A DNA stretch of 15,640 bases from Campylobacterales bacterium (lineage in GTDB: Bacteria > Campylobacterota > Campylobacteria > Campylobacterales > Arcobacteraceae): positions 1-15,640 of the forward strand of contig JAIELU010000260.1 of assembly GCA_019752775.1 (NCBI GenBank), given 5' to 3'. The notes under the pieces are model-generated. The model did no database searches and was not told the DNA's origin. It was given only the letters and a program-made list of their open reading frames with translations. Of the stretch, positions 7,504-15,589 are shown piece by piece (the stretch's first letter is position 1; each line of letters opens with the position of its first letter). Position numbers and translations under genes: made by a program.

Positions 7504-8508
7504 ATGAAAATAGATGATAATTTTTATATGAAATTAGCAATTGATGAAGCTTGGAAATATCAACTTTTAACTTATCCAAATCCAGCTGTTGGTTGTGTAA
7601 TTGTTAAAGATGGAAAGCTTTTAGCAATAGAAGCCCATAAAGAAGCAGGACAGGCTCATGCTGAAGTCAATGCACTAAAAGCTGCATTTTTAAATTATAA
7701 CCCAAATTCTGTACTAAAAACAAAACAAAATTCAAATGATATACATGATTTTTTAATAAAAAATCATAATAATTTTTTTAATGATTGTGAAATTTATGTA
7801 ACATTAGAACCATGTAATCATATCGGTAAAACACCTGCTTGTGCAAACCTTTTGAAAGAATTAAAACCTAAAAGAGTAATTATAAGTGTTAAAGATACAA
7901 ATAATGTGGCTTCAGGTGGCATAGAAACTCTTTTAAATGAAAATATAAAGATAACATTAGGTGTACTTGAAAATGAAGGAAATAACCTAATATTACCATT
8001 TTTTTCATGGCAAAATAAAACATCTATATTTTTTAAAATGGCTCAAACATTAAATGGGATAACTAATGGGAAAATTTCTTCTAATAGAGGATTAGCTTAT
8101 GTTCATGCATTAAGAGACAAAATAGATTTATTAGTAATTGGTGGAAATACAATTAGAATTGATAGACCAACTTTAGATACAAGATATATTCAAGGAAATA
8201 ATCCTGATATATTTATATATAGTAAAAATAAAATCTTTGATAATAATATTCCATTATTCAAAACAGCAAATAGAAAAGTAACAATTTCAGATGATTTATT
8301 TAAATTGCTAGATTATAAATTTGTTATGATTGAGGGAACTTATAATTTACTTGAAAAATTAAAGCAAAGAATTGATTTTATTATATTAATTATTAGCCCA
8401 AAAATCAAGAATGGTGATAATACTACAAATGAAATAAATATGGATTTTGAAATAATGCATGAAAATTATATTGGAGAAGATAAGATAGTTTTTTTAAAAA
8501 GAAAATAA
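7504..8508 (+). CDS. ribD: Bifunctional riboflavin biosynthesis deaminase/reductase RibD
   Basis: Cytoplasmic enzyme of riboflavin synthesis with an N-terminal pyrimidine deaminase and a C-terminal reductase. The deaminase zinc site is intact: HAEVNA (H52, catalytic E54) and EPCNHIGKTPAC (C104, C113), with Ala where the family usually has a second Pro. AVGCVIV near residue 27 is also typical. The reductase half begins at about 170 with FFKMAQTLNGI and contains LLVIGGNTIRIDRPTLDTR, the family's substrate/NADPH region. Its 334 residues are slightly short for RibD because of a compact reductase end, although about 26 extra Asn/Lys-rich residues lie between the two zinc motifs compared with E. 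coli. It is flanked by hairpins, with a candidate promoter of its own, so it is probably transcribed alone. Confidence 0.92.
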   Translation: MKIDDNFYMKLAIDEAWKYQLLTYPNPAVGCVIVKDGKLLAIEAHKEAGQAHAEVNALKAAFLNYNPNSVLKTKQNSNDIHDFLIKNHNNFFNDCEIYVTLEPCNHIGKTPACANLLKELKPKRVIISVKDTNNVASGGIETLLNENIKITLGVLENEGNNLILPFFSWQNKTSIFFKMAQTLNGITNGKISSNRGLAYVHALRDKIDLLVIGGNTIRIDRPTLDTRYIQGNNPDIFIYSKNKIFDNNIPLFKTANRKVTISDDLFKLLDYKFVMIEGTYNLLEKLKQRIDFIILIISPKIKNGDNTTNEINMDFEIMHENYIGEDKIVFLKRK

Positions 8509-8509
8509 G

Positions 8510-8544
8510 AAAGTAAAATAGTAGCTTTGCTACTATTTTACTTT
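8510..8544. terminator. Bidirectional terminator between convergent ribD and efp
   Basis: A perfect 16-bp inverted repeat, AAAGTAAAATAGTAGC (8510-8525) and GCTACTATTTTACTTT (8529-8544), closes a TTT loop. It starts two bases after the ribD stop, and its right arm contains the efp stop codon and last three sense codons. Both strands have flanking T-rich sequence on the exit side, modest on the ribD side. Position between two convergent genes fits a shared rho-independent terminator. Confidence 0.85.
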
Positions 8545-9093
8545 TTCTAAATATTCACCAGTTCTTGTGTCACATTTAATAATGTCACCTTCAAGAATAT
8601 GAAAAGGAATTTGTACAACAGCACCTGATTCTAAAGTAGCAGGTTTTCTACCACCTTGAGAATCACCTTTATAGTTTGGTGGTGTTTCTACAATTTTCAA
8701 TTCAACAACCATTGGCGGCTCAACTGTGATAGCTTTTCCATTGTAATACATCATATCACAAGTCATACCATCAATAATCCAATCAAAAGCTTCTCCGACT
8801 TGATCATAAGTTAAACCTTCTTGTTCATAAGTTGTATTATCCATAAATTGTAATAACTCACCATCATCATATAAAAATTGCATTTGTTTTTGTTGTAAAT
8901 TTGGAACTTCACATTTATCACCTGCATGGAAAGTTTTTTCAATTAGTTTTCCATTTAAAAATGATTTGATCTTACATCTAACAAATGCAGCACCTTTACC
9001 AGGTTTTACATGTTGATATTCTGTAATTTTATAAGGAATACCATCTACTTCAATTTTTAATCCCTTTTTTAATTCGCTCATACCAATTGCCAT
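8533..9093 (-). CDS. efp: Elongation factor P
   Basis: Cytoplasmic translation factor that binds between the P and E sites and relieves ribosome stalling on proline runs. The 186 residues show the standard three beta-barrel domains: N-terminal KOW-like domain with EYQHVKPGKGAAFVRCK, whose K33 at the loop tip corresponds to the modifiable lysine (K34 in E. coli); a middle OB domain (KCEVPNLQQKQMQFLYDDGE); and a C-terminal OB domain with GDSQGGRKPATLESGAVVQIPFHILEGD and the RTGEYLEKV end. The lysine-type loop suggests the EpmA/EpmB route, but those genes are not in the window. ATG at 9093 follows TAAGGAG, in which TAA is the serA stop codon, so the two genes are tightly linked. Its 3' end is part of the terminator stem. 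Confidence 0.97.
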   Translation of the reverse strand: MAIGMSELKKGLKIEVDGIPYKITEYQHVKPGKGAAFVRCKIKSFLNGKLIEKTFHAGDKCEVPNLQQKQMQFLYDDGELLQFMDNTTYEQEGLTYDQVGEAFDWIIDGMTCDMMYYNGKAITVEPPMVVELKIVETPPNYKGDSQGGRKPATLESGAVVQIPFHILEGDIIKCDTRTGEYLEKVK

Positions 9094-9102
9094 AGTTTCT
9101 CC

Positions 9103-10686
9103 TTATATTTCTGCGTATGCAACTGCAATTGCAGCTTCTAAATTATCTAGTTTTTTTAATATATCTGAATTAACTTTTTCATCAACAAGAATAACAGCTA
9201 AAGCACCATCTTTTCCTCTTGAAAGTCTAAAGTCAGCAATATTAATATTATTGTTACCTAAGATTTTTCCAACTTCACCAATCACACCTGGTACATCATT
9301 ATTTCTCATAACAATCATTTTACCTTTTGGTTCAATATCTAATGAGAATCCATTAATTTCAACAACTCTTTGTACATCTTCATTAAATACAGTTCCTGAA
9401 ATTGTTTTTACACCAGTTGGTGTAGTGATTTTAATAGAAACTTTATTTTGGTAGCCACTGTGATTAGATAAGCCAGAGGTAGTTAATTCTATACCTTTTT
9501 CTTTTGCAATAAAGTTAGCATTTACATAGTTAACTTCATCTCCTGAAGATACAGATAATACACCAACAGTAGCAAAAGTTTGTAAAGAATCAAGATATTC
9601 AGAAACTTGACCCTCAGCTGAGATATTAATTGATCTGATTTCACTTTTACTTAATTGTGCAATTAAAAATGCCATTTTTTGTGTTAATTCAATATATGGT
9701 TTTACAAATGATGGAATTTTACTTTCATCAATTGGAAGATTTAACGCATTTGGATATGCAATTCCCCGAGCTGATTCAATAGCATTATTTGCAGCTTGAA
9801 CAGATATTTCTCTTTGTGACTCTTTTGTATTTGCTCCTAAGTGAGCAGTTACAGTTATATTTGGTAAATCTAATAATGGATGACTAGTTGCAGGTTCTTT
9901 GATAAATACATCAATTCCAGCCATTGCAATTTTTCCAGATTTTAAGTTTTCTACCAATGCATCTTCATTGTATAATCCACCTCTTGCACAGTTAATTAAA
10001 ACTACACCATCTTTCATTTTTGCAATTTCTTCAAAACCAATCATATTGATTGTTTCTTTATTTTTTGGCGTATGAATTGTAATAATATCGCATGATAAAA
10101 TATCGTCAAAATTAGTTGTGTATTTTATACCTAAATCAGTTGCTTTAGTTGAAGGAATATATGGATCGTAAGTGATTACATCCATTTCAAATGATTTAGC
10201 TCTAAGTGCAACTCTATGACCAATATTTCCAAAACCAATAACACCTAGTTTTTTACCATAAAGTTCATTTCCATACCAATCTTCTCTTTTCCAAACTCTA
10301 TCAATTTTTAATTGATTATGCGCATAAGGAAATTTTCTCATACAAGATAACATGTGAGTCATAGTTAATTCAACTGCTGCTATTGTGTTTGCAGTTGGAA
10401 CATTCATTGCGATTATTCCTCTTTTACTACAACCTTCAATATCAACATTATCATAACCAACACCAGCTCTGATGATAGCTTTTAAATTAACAGCTGCATT
10501 TAAAAACTTCTCATCAACATCTGTTGATGATCTTGTGATTGCAACATGCGCATCTTTGATAATATTTAATAGTTCTGTTTTATTTACATCTGCTGCATAT
10601 ACGTAGTTAACATCTTCAGTATTTTGAAGAATTTGTAAACCAGCTTCGTGTATATGATCACAAACTACAATTGTATATTTACTCAT
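9103..10686 (-). CDS. serA: D-3-phosphoglycerate dehydrogenase
   Basis: NAD-dependent enzyme for the first step of serine synthesis, oxidising 3-phosphoglycerate to phosphohydroxypyruvate in the cytoplasm. Its 527 residues match the long form (substrate and NAD domains, intervening ASB domain, C-terminal ACT domain). Visible motifs are IRAGVGYDNVD, the Rossmann loop GVIGFGNIGHRVA, NCARGGLYNEDAL with the substrate arginine, GIDVFIKEPA with the catalytic glutamate, and TAHLGANTKESQ with the catalytic histidine. The ACT domain, VMRNNDVPGVIGEVGKIL near the end, implies possible feedback control by serine, though this differs between species. ATG at 10686 lies 14 bases after the rpsA stop, with AGGA about eight bases upstream. 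It is co-transcribed with rpsA and efp by all appearances. Confidence 0.96.
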   Translation of the reverse strand: MSKYTIVVCDHIHEAGLQILQNTEDVNYVYAADVNKTELLNIIKDAHVAITRSSTDVDEKFLNAAVNLKAIIRAGVGYDNVDIEGCSKRGIIAMNVPTANTIAAVELTMTHMLSCMRKFPYAHNQLKIDRVWKREDWYGNELYGKKLGVIGFGNIGHRVALRAKSFEMDVITYDPYIPSTKATDLGIKYTTNFDDILSCDIITIHTPKNKETINMIGFEEIAKMKDGVVLINCARGGLYNEDALVENLKSGKIAMAGIDVFIKEPATSHPLLDLPNITVTAHLGANTKESQREISVQAANNAIESARGIAYPNALNLPIDESKIPSFVKPYIELTQKMAFLIAQLSKSEIRSINISAEGQVSEYLDSLQTFATVGVLSVSSGDEVNYVNANFIAKEKGIELTTSGLSNHSGYQNKVSIKITTPTGVKTISGTVFNEDVQRVVEINGFSLDIEPKGKMIVMRNNDVPGVIGEVGKILGNNNINIADFRLSRGKDGALAVILVDEKVNSDILKKLDNLEAAIAVAYAEI

Positions 10687-10700
10687 TTAAATAAATCCTA

Positions 10701-12353
10701 TTATTTCATTTGATCTTTTATAATGTCACCTAAAGTCATAGATGAATCATCATTTACAGATTTTAAAACTTCTCTTTCTAATTGTTGTTCTAATCTTCTA
10801 ACAGATAATCTAACTCTATTTTTTTTAGTGTCAATATTTACAACAACAGCTTCAATTTCATCACCATTTTTTACTTCATCAGCTTTTAATGGACCAAAAT
10901 CTTCATTTCTAATTAAACCATCAAGATTGTTTTCTAATTTTATAAAGATTCCAAATTCTTTTGCATCTTTAACAATTCCTTTTACAATATCACCAATTTT
11001 ATAAGCATCTTGGAATTTTTTTGCAGGAGAATCAGCTATTTCTTTAATTGATAGTGAAATATTTTCTTTTTCTTTATCTATTTTAATAATTCTAACTTCA
11101 ACTTCATCGCCTTTTTTGTAAAGCGTTTTACATTTTGCATTTGGTTCCCATGAAGCTTCTTCGTTATGTAATAAACCATCAACATCTCCGATACTAACAA
11201 ATGCACCAAAATCAGTTAATGTAGCAATTTTACCTTTAATTACATCACCAATTTTATGTTCATTTGTGAATTTTGCAAAAGGTTTTTCTTGAAGATTTTT
11301 TAAAGAAACTCTTAATCTTTTTTGCGCGATATTTAATTCAATAACTTCAACATTAATTTCTTCACCAATTGTTAAAAGTTCTTTTGGATTTTTTAAGTTT
11401 TTATTCCATGAAATTTCTGAAATATGTAATAAACCTTCAATATCATTTCCTAAATCAACAAATGCACCATAAGATTCAAAATTTGAAACTGTAACTGTAA
11501 TAGTATCTCCAACTTCTAATTCATCTTTGATTTCTTCCCAAGGATTAGAAAGTGCAGCTTTGATAGATAATGATAAATGTTGTTTTGTTTTGTCATAAGA
11601 TAAAACTACAACTGAAACTTCATCACCTTCGTTGTAATAATTTGCAGGATTTACAGGACCTTTATAAGAGATTTCATTGTAGTTTACTAAACCGTCAATT
11701 CCACCTAAATCTACAAACATTCCATAAGAAGTAATTTTTTTGATTGTTCCGATAACTGGTTCTTTATTGTCTAAAATTTCAGTTACTTTATTGTCTTTTA
11801 CAGCTTTTGATTCTTCAATTAATTTTTTTCTTGAAACAATAATTGAATTTTGTTCTTTATTTACTTTAATAACTTTTGCTTTAACAGTTTTTCCAACTGC
11901 TCCGATAGCTTTTAAGTAAGATTGTGCCATAGGCATGAAATATTCACAACCATCAATATCTTCAATTATAAAACCACCTCTTTGTTTAACAGAAACAATT
12001 TTACCTTCAATAGTTACATCTTCTATGTTTTCACCATGAGTTTTTACAAAAGCATCAAATTTTTCTTTTTGTAAAACTTTTTTATGTGAAATACTTGGTC
12101 TTTCACCTCTGCTTCCCATTAACATAACAGGAATTGTGTCACCAACTTTGTATTTAACTTCACCACCAATTGTAATTTCTGAAATGTTTAATTGACCTTC
12201 GATTTTTTGACCAACATCAACTAAAACTCTTTCACTATTAATTTCAACAATTACACCATCAACCACAGAGTTATTTTCTGCATTCTCGAAAGACTCATTA
12301 AGCATTTGCTCAAAATCAAAGTCTTCACCTAAATCAATATCTTCGATACCCAT
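10701..12353 (-). CDS. rpsA: 30S ribosomal protein S1
   Basis: Ribosomal protein that captures and unfolds mRNA on the 30S subunit. Six consecutive S1 OB-fold repeats can be read in the 550 residues, starting roughly at 30, 115, 200, 285, 370 and 455. Repeats 3-6 carry the strongest signatures (SYGMFVDLGGIDGLVNYNEIS, SYGAFVDLG...GLLHISEISW, DFGAFVSIGDVDGLLHNEEASW, EFGIFIKLENNLDGLI); the first two are more divergent, as expected for the ribosome-docking repeats. Length is close to E. coli S1 (557). ATG at 12353 follows AAGGA with a five-base gap. It has its own strong promoter just downstream of ispH and heads rpsA-serA-efp. The short, about 33-base leader shows no obvious hairpin operator. 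Confidence 0.97.
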   Translation of the reverse strand: MGIEDIDLGEDFDFEQMLNESFENAENNSVVDGVIVEINSERVLVDVGQKIEGQLNISEITIGGEVKYKVGDTIPVMLMGSRGERPSISHKKVLQKEKFDAFVKTHGENIEDVTIEGKIVSVKQRGGFIIEDIDGCEYFMPMAQSYLKAIGAVGKTVKAKVIKVNKEQNSIIVSRKKLIEESKAVKDNKVTEILDNKEPVIGTIKKITSYGMFVDLGGIDGLVNYNEISYKGPVNPANYYNEGDEVSVVVLSYDKTKQHLSLSIKAALSNPWEEIKDELEVGDTITVTVSNFESYGAFVDLGNDIEGLLHISEISWNKNLKNPKELLTIGEEINVEVIELNIAQKRLRVSLKNLQEKPFAKFTNEHKIGDVIKGKIATLTDFGAFVSIGDVDGLLHNEEASWEPNAKCKTLYKKGDEVEVRIIKIDKEKENISLSIKEIADSPAKKFQDAYKIGDIVKGIVKDAKEFGIFIKLENNLDGLIRNEDFGPLKADEVKNGDEIEAVVVNIDTKKNRVRLSVRRLEQQLEREVLKSVNDDSSMTLGDIIKDQMK

Positions 12354-12392
12354 TTTATTCCTTCATATTTACCAGTTTTATTAAATGGGACG

Positions 12393-12415
12393 ATTATACA
12401 AAAAATTGGCTTAAA
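12393..12415 (-). promoter_or_regulatory. Putative vegetative promoter for rpsA-serA-efp
   Basis: On the minus strand a perfect TATAAT lies at 12398-12393, preceded by TTTTTTG and, 17 bases upstream of the -10, by TTTAAG (12415-12410). This closely fits the known Campylobacterota vegetative promoter pattern. Predicted transcription start is near 12387, giving a leader of about 33 bases before the rpsA ATG. It lies in the 67-base gap after the ispH stop, and no convincing terminator hairpin is seen in that gap, so read-through from pheT-aroA-ispH is also possible. Confidence 0.75.
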
Positions 12416-12420
12416 AACTC

Positions 12421-13257
12421 TTAGTTAATTGATTCTATTTTGTCTACAACTTGCTGTATTATCCAATCAGGAGTGCTAGCACCTGCCGTTACACCACATA
12501 ATTTTTTATTTAAAAACCAATGATTATCTAGTTCAGTTTGGTTCTCAATTAAGTAAGAATCCGAACAATTTTCTAAACAAATTGAGTGTAATTGTTTTGT
12601 ATTTGATGAGTTTTTTCCTCCAATTACAATCATAACATCTACCTCTTTTGAAAGTTCTCTTGCCGCATCTTGATTTTCAAATGTTGCATCACAAATTGTA
12701 TTAAAAACTCTAACTTCTTTATTTTTTAGAATCAAATAATTTACAATTTCTAGATATTTTTCTTTCTTTTTAGTTGTTTGTGCAACAGTTGCAATTTTAT
12801 TATTTTTAAAAATGGTATTTTCAAGATCAGATGGTTCTAGTACAATATGAACATCATCTTGATTTTCTGCATAAGATTGAACACCTTTAACTTCTGGATG
12901 ATCTGCATCACCAAAAATAAGAATAGAATATCCCTCTGCAGACATTTTTTTAACTATTTGCTGTGGAGTTGTAACAAATGGACAAGTTGCATTTATGATT
13001 TTTGCATTCAATGTTCTTAAATGTTTTAAATCATTTTTTGGAATGCCATGTGTTCTAATAATAACTGTATCATTATCTTTTACATCACTTAAATTATTAT
13101 ATAATCCCACATTAAAATCATTTTTTAATCTATTTATTTCATCTTGATTATGAATAAGTGGACCCATTGTTGCAGAATTATCATAATCCTCTGCTATTTT
13201 AATTGCTCTTTTTACACCAAAACAAAATCCATAATTTGATGCTAATTTTACTTTCAT
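12421..13257 (-). CDS. ispH: 4-hydroxy-3-methylbut-2-enyl diphosphate reductase
   Basis: Iron-sulfur enzyme for the last step of the MEP isoprenoid pathway, reducing HMBPP to IPP and DMAPP in the cytoplasm. All three cluster cysteines are present: C12 (GFCFGVKRAI), C92 (NATCPFVT) and C189 (NTICDATFENQ). Substrate-binding residues are also recognisable: H36 (GPLIHNQ), H70 (RTHGIP), H120 (GDADHPEVKG) and the C-terminal TAGASTPDWII. At 278 residues it is the compact form without any fused S1 domain, although rpsA follows 67 bases away. ATG at 13257 follows AAAGG, which overlaps the aroA stop codon, so translation is likely coupled to aroA. Confidence 0.96.
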   Translation of the reverse strand: MKVKLASNYGFCFGVKRAIKIAEDYDNSATMGPLIHNQDEINRLKNDFNVGLYNNLSDVKDNDTVIIRTHGIPKNDLKHLRTLNAKIINATCPFVTTPQQIVKKMSAEGYSILIFGDADHPEVKGVQSYAENQDDVHIVLEPSDLENTIFKNNKIATVAQTTKKKEKYLEIVNYLILKNKEVRVFNTICDATFENQDAARELSKEVDVMIVIGGKNSSNTKQLHSICLENCSDSYLIENQTELDNHWFLNKKLCGVTAGASTPDWIIQQVVDKIESIN

Positions 13258-13266
13258 TTATTACCT

Positions 13267-14547
13267 TTATTTATATAAAGAGTCTAATATTTCTTTAAAA
13301 TTTGGGAATGAAGTATCTATACATTGTGTATCTTCAATCTCCATGTCACTACTAAGACCAGCAATTGCAAAACACATAGCAATCCTATGATCTCCATGGG
13401 AGTTTATAGTGGCTTTATTTATTGTTCCACCAATTATCTCATATCCATCTTCAAATTCTGTGTATGTAACTCCACAAAGTTTTAGGTTATTTACAACACT
13501 AGAAATTCTATCTGACTCTTTTACTCTTAACTCTTTTGCATTTGAAACTTTTGATTTTCCATTTGCTAAACTCATTGCGATTGACAAAGCTGGTAACTCA
13601 TCGATTAACCATGAAATATTTTCATTAACTACTACACCATTTAATTCATTATTGATTATTTCAATATCACCAATTGGTTCATAAATATTTTCTTTTTCTA
13701 GAAAATTAACAGTTACACCCATTTTTTTTAGAACTACATAAGCTTCAATTCTTGTTGGATTCAAAGTTACATTTTTAATAAGAACTCTTTCATTTTTTGT
13801 AATAGCCGCTGCTAGTGCAAAGAAAAATGCAGATGAAGGATCAGTTGGAACTGTAATATTTAAAGGTTTTAAATGTCCAGTTAACGGATGAATATTTATA
13901 AACCCATCACTATCATTTTCAAGCGTTGCTCCCATACCTTTTAACATTCGTTCTGTGTGATCGCGAGTTAGTTCATTTTCTTTATATTTTGAGATTCCAG
14001 AAGCTCTAAGAGCTGCCAGAATCATTGCTGATTTTACTTGTGCTGAATCTACTGGTGAATGGTAAGTAAATGGTTCTAATTCTTTTACACCTCTTATAAA
14101 TAAAGGAGCTTTATTTCCATTTTCTCTTCCATCTATTAAAGCACCAATACTTCTTAATGGATCGGCTACCCTTTTCATTGGTCTATTTCTTAAGTATTTA
14201 TCACCTGTTAATGTGAATGCACCATCAATTGAAGCTAATAAACCACAAAATAATCTCATTGCAGTTCCAGAGTTTCCACAATCAAGAACATCTGATGGTT
14301 CATTTAAAATAGGAGTTGGAGTGATTTCAACACTTGAGCCATCTCTTTTGATAGTTGCTCCAAGTTGTTCCACTATACTTAAAGTATTTAATGTGTCTTC
14401 CGCTGTTAAATAATTTTTTATATATGAAGTTTGATTTGAAAAAAGTGAAAACATTGCACATCTGTGAGATATTGATTTATCACTTGCAATTGAATCTATT
14501 TCTATATCAAATGCTTTTGTTATTTTTTTTATAGTAAATTTTTCCAC
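13267..14547 (-). CDS. aroA: 3-phosphoshikimate 1-carboxyvinyltransferase (EPSP synthase)
   Basis: Sixth shikimate-pathway enzyme, joining shikimate-3-phosphate and phosphoenolpyruvate to give EPSP. The 426 residues form the usual two-domain inside-out barrel. Motifs: SDKSISHR (catalytic K24), DCGNSGTAMRLF, KYLRNRPMKR, SAQVKSAMILAAL, the conserved acid in IDELPAL, LRVKESDRIS and HGDHRIAM. The start is GTG at 14547: an AAGGA sequence sits about six bases upstream in the 16-base gap after pheT, and GTG-GAA-AAA leads straight into the barrel. It follows pheT and precedes ispH on one strand with very short gaps, so the three are probably one operon. Nothing is missing. Confidence 0.96.
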   Translation of the reverse strand: MEKFTIKKITKAFDIEIDSIASDKSISHRCAMFSLFSNQTSYIKNYLTAEDTLNTLSIVEQLGATIKRDGSSVEITPTPILNEPSDVLDCGNSGTAMRLFCGLLASIDGAFTLTGDKYLRNRPMKRVADPLRSIGALIDGRENGNKAPLFIRGVKELEPFTYHSPVDSAQVKSAMILAALRASGISKYKENELTRDHTERMLKGMGATLENDSDGFINIHPLTGHLKPLNITVPTDPSSAFFFALAAAITKNERVLIKNVTLNPTRIEAYVVLKKMGVTVNFLEKENIYEPIGDIEIINNELNGVVVNENISWLIDELPALSIAMSLANGKSKVSNAKELRVKESDRISSVVNNLKLCGVTYTEFEDGYEIIGGTINKATINSHGDHRIAMCFAIAGLSSDMEIEDTQCIDTSFPNFKEILDSLYK

Positions 14548-14563
14548 TTTTTTCCTTTTTTAA

Positions 14564-15589
14564 TTATTGTCTTAAACCAATTGATAATTGATTATTTAGT
14601 GCATCTAAAATTGAGTTCATAGTTTTTGAAATATCTTCTTCTTCCATTGTCTTTTCATCATTTTGCAATATAAATCTAATTGTTAAACTCTCATTATCTG
14701 CTAATTTCTCCTCATGATAAATATCAATTAAATTAAACTGTTTAATATTTTTATCATTTAAAGAATTAATTACTTTTTTTACTTCTTTATATTCTAACGA
14801 TTTTGGAGCAATAATAGTTAAATCTTTTTTTGATGATTGAAACTTTGAATATGAAACTGTTTTTATAATGTCATTTTTAATTGCTTCAAAATTAATCTCA
14901 GCAATAAATGTATCATTTAAATCATAATCTTCACAAACACTTGGATGTAGTTTACAAATATATCCTACAATTTTTCCATCTATTAAAACATTTGCATTTT
15001 GGTATGGATGAACAAATAAATTATCTATTTGTGTCATTGGTTCTAAATCAAATTTCCCAATTGTATTTAGCACTTTTTTTGAAAAAGAGAAGAAATCAAT
15101 ATTCTTTGGTTTTCCAGCATTTGAAATCTCTTCTTGCTCACTTGAACCTGTTTGAATAAATGAAATTTTTTTAGATTCATTTCTATTTTCATCAAAAATA
15201 GTTCCAATTTCAAAAAATGCAGTTGATCTTGCACCAACTTTAAAGTTATTTGCACAAGCTTCCACTAAATTTAATAAAATTGTACTTCTAAAAGTATTTA
15301 GCTCTTTCACAATTGGATTGATTAAATCAAGTTCATCTTTTACTGTTTTAAAACCATATTTTTCTAAACTTTCTTTTGAAGAAAAAACATAAGTTAATGT
15401 TTCATAAAAACCATTTTCTATTGCTTTAAATCTTAATTTATTTTTCTTAATTAAATCATTTGAAGTTTTATTAACTCTATTTACTTCATCAATTTGTAAA
15501 GGTTTTGCAATAATATTATCAATAATACTTGCAATATTTAGATTTTTTAAGTAGAAAGAGGAAAAAAAGGAAAACAACACAATGAACAC
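14564..15589 (-). CDS. pheT: Phenylalanyl-tRNA synthetase beta subunit, C-terminal part only
   Basis: Part of the alpha2-beta2 enzyme that charges tRNA-Phe. PheT similarity is clear from about IDNIIAKPL (near 15523) to the stop. It covers the catalytic-like core of the beta subunit (NGFYETLTYVFSS, LINPIVKELNTFRSTIL, FFEIGTIF) and the C-terminal tRNA anticodon-binding FDX-ACB domain (from about SSKKDLTIIA, ending IGLRQ). About 335 of the usual ~780-800 residues are present. The listed GTG start at 15589 is only the first in-frame start codon after a TAG at 15608-15610. It has no good ribosome binding site, and its first ~22 codons (FIVLFSFFSSF...) do not resemble PheT. The gene is therefore partial, and its upstream end appears disrupted or misassembled. 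The downstream neighbour aroA is as expected for this phylum. Confidence 0.85.
   Translation of the reverse strand: MFIVLFSFFSSFYLKNLNIASIIDNIIAKPLQIDEVNRVNKTSNDLIKKNKLRFKAIENGFYETLTYVFSSKESLEKYGFKTVKDELDLINPIVKELNTFRSTILLNLVEACANNFKVGARSTAFFEIGTIFDENRNESKKISFIQTGSSEQEEISNAGKPKNIDFFSFSKKVLNTIGKFDLEPMTQIDNLFVHPYQNANVLIDGKIVGYICKLHPSVCEDYDLNDTFIAEINFEAIKNDIIKTVSYSKFQSSKKDLTIIAPKSLEYKEVKKVINSLNDKNIKQFNLIDIYHEEKLADNESLTIRFILQNDEKTMEEEDISKTMNSILDALNNQLSIGLRQ

Noticed and set aside
10723..11004. Plus-strand open frame inside rpsA, with others like it inside serA, aroA and pheT
   Set aside because: These are shadows of strongly supported minus-strand genes: Ser/Phe/Thr-rich translations with no recognisable domain.
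12354..12420. Small gene or regulatory RNA between ispH and rpsA
   Set aside because: Only 67 bases. They are fully explained by the rpsA promoter, a short leader and the ribosome binding site.
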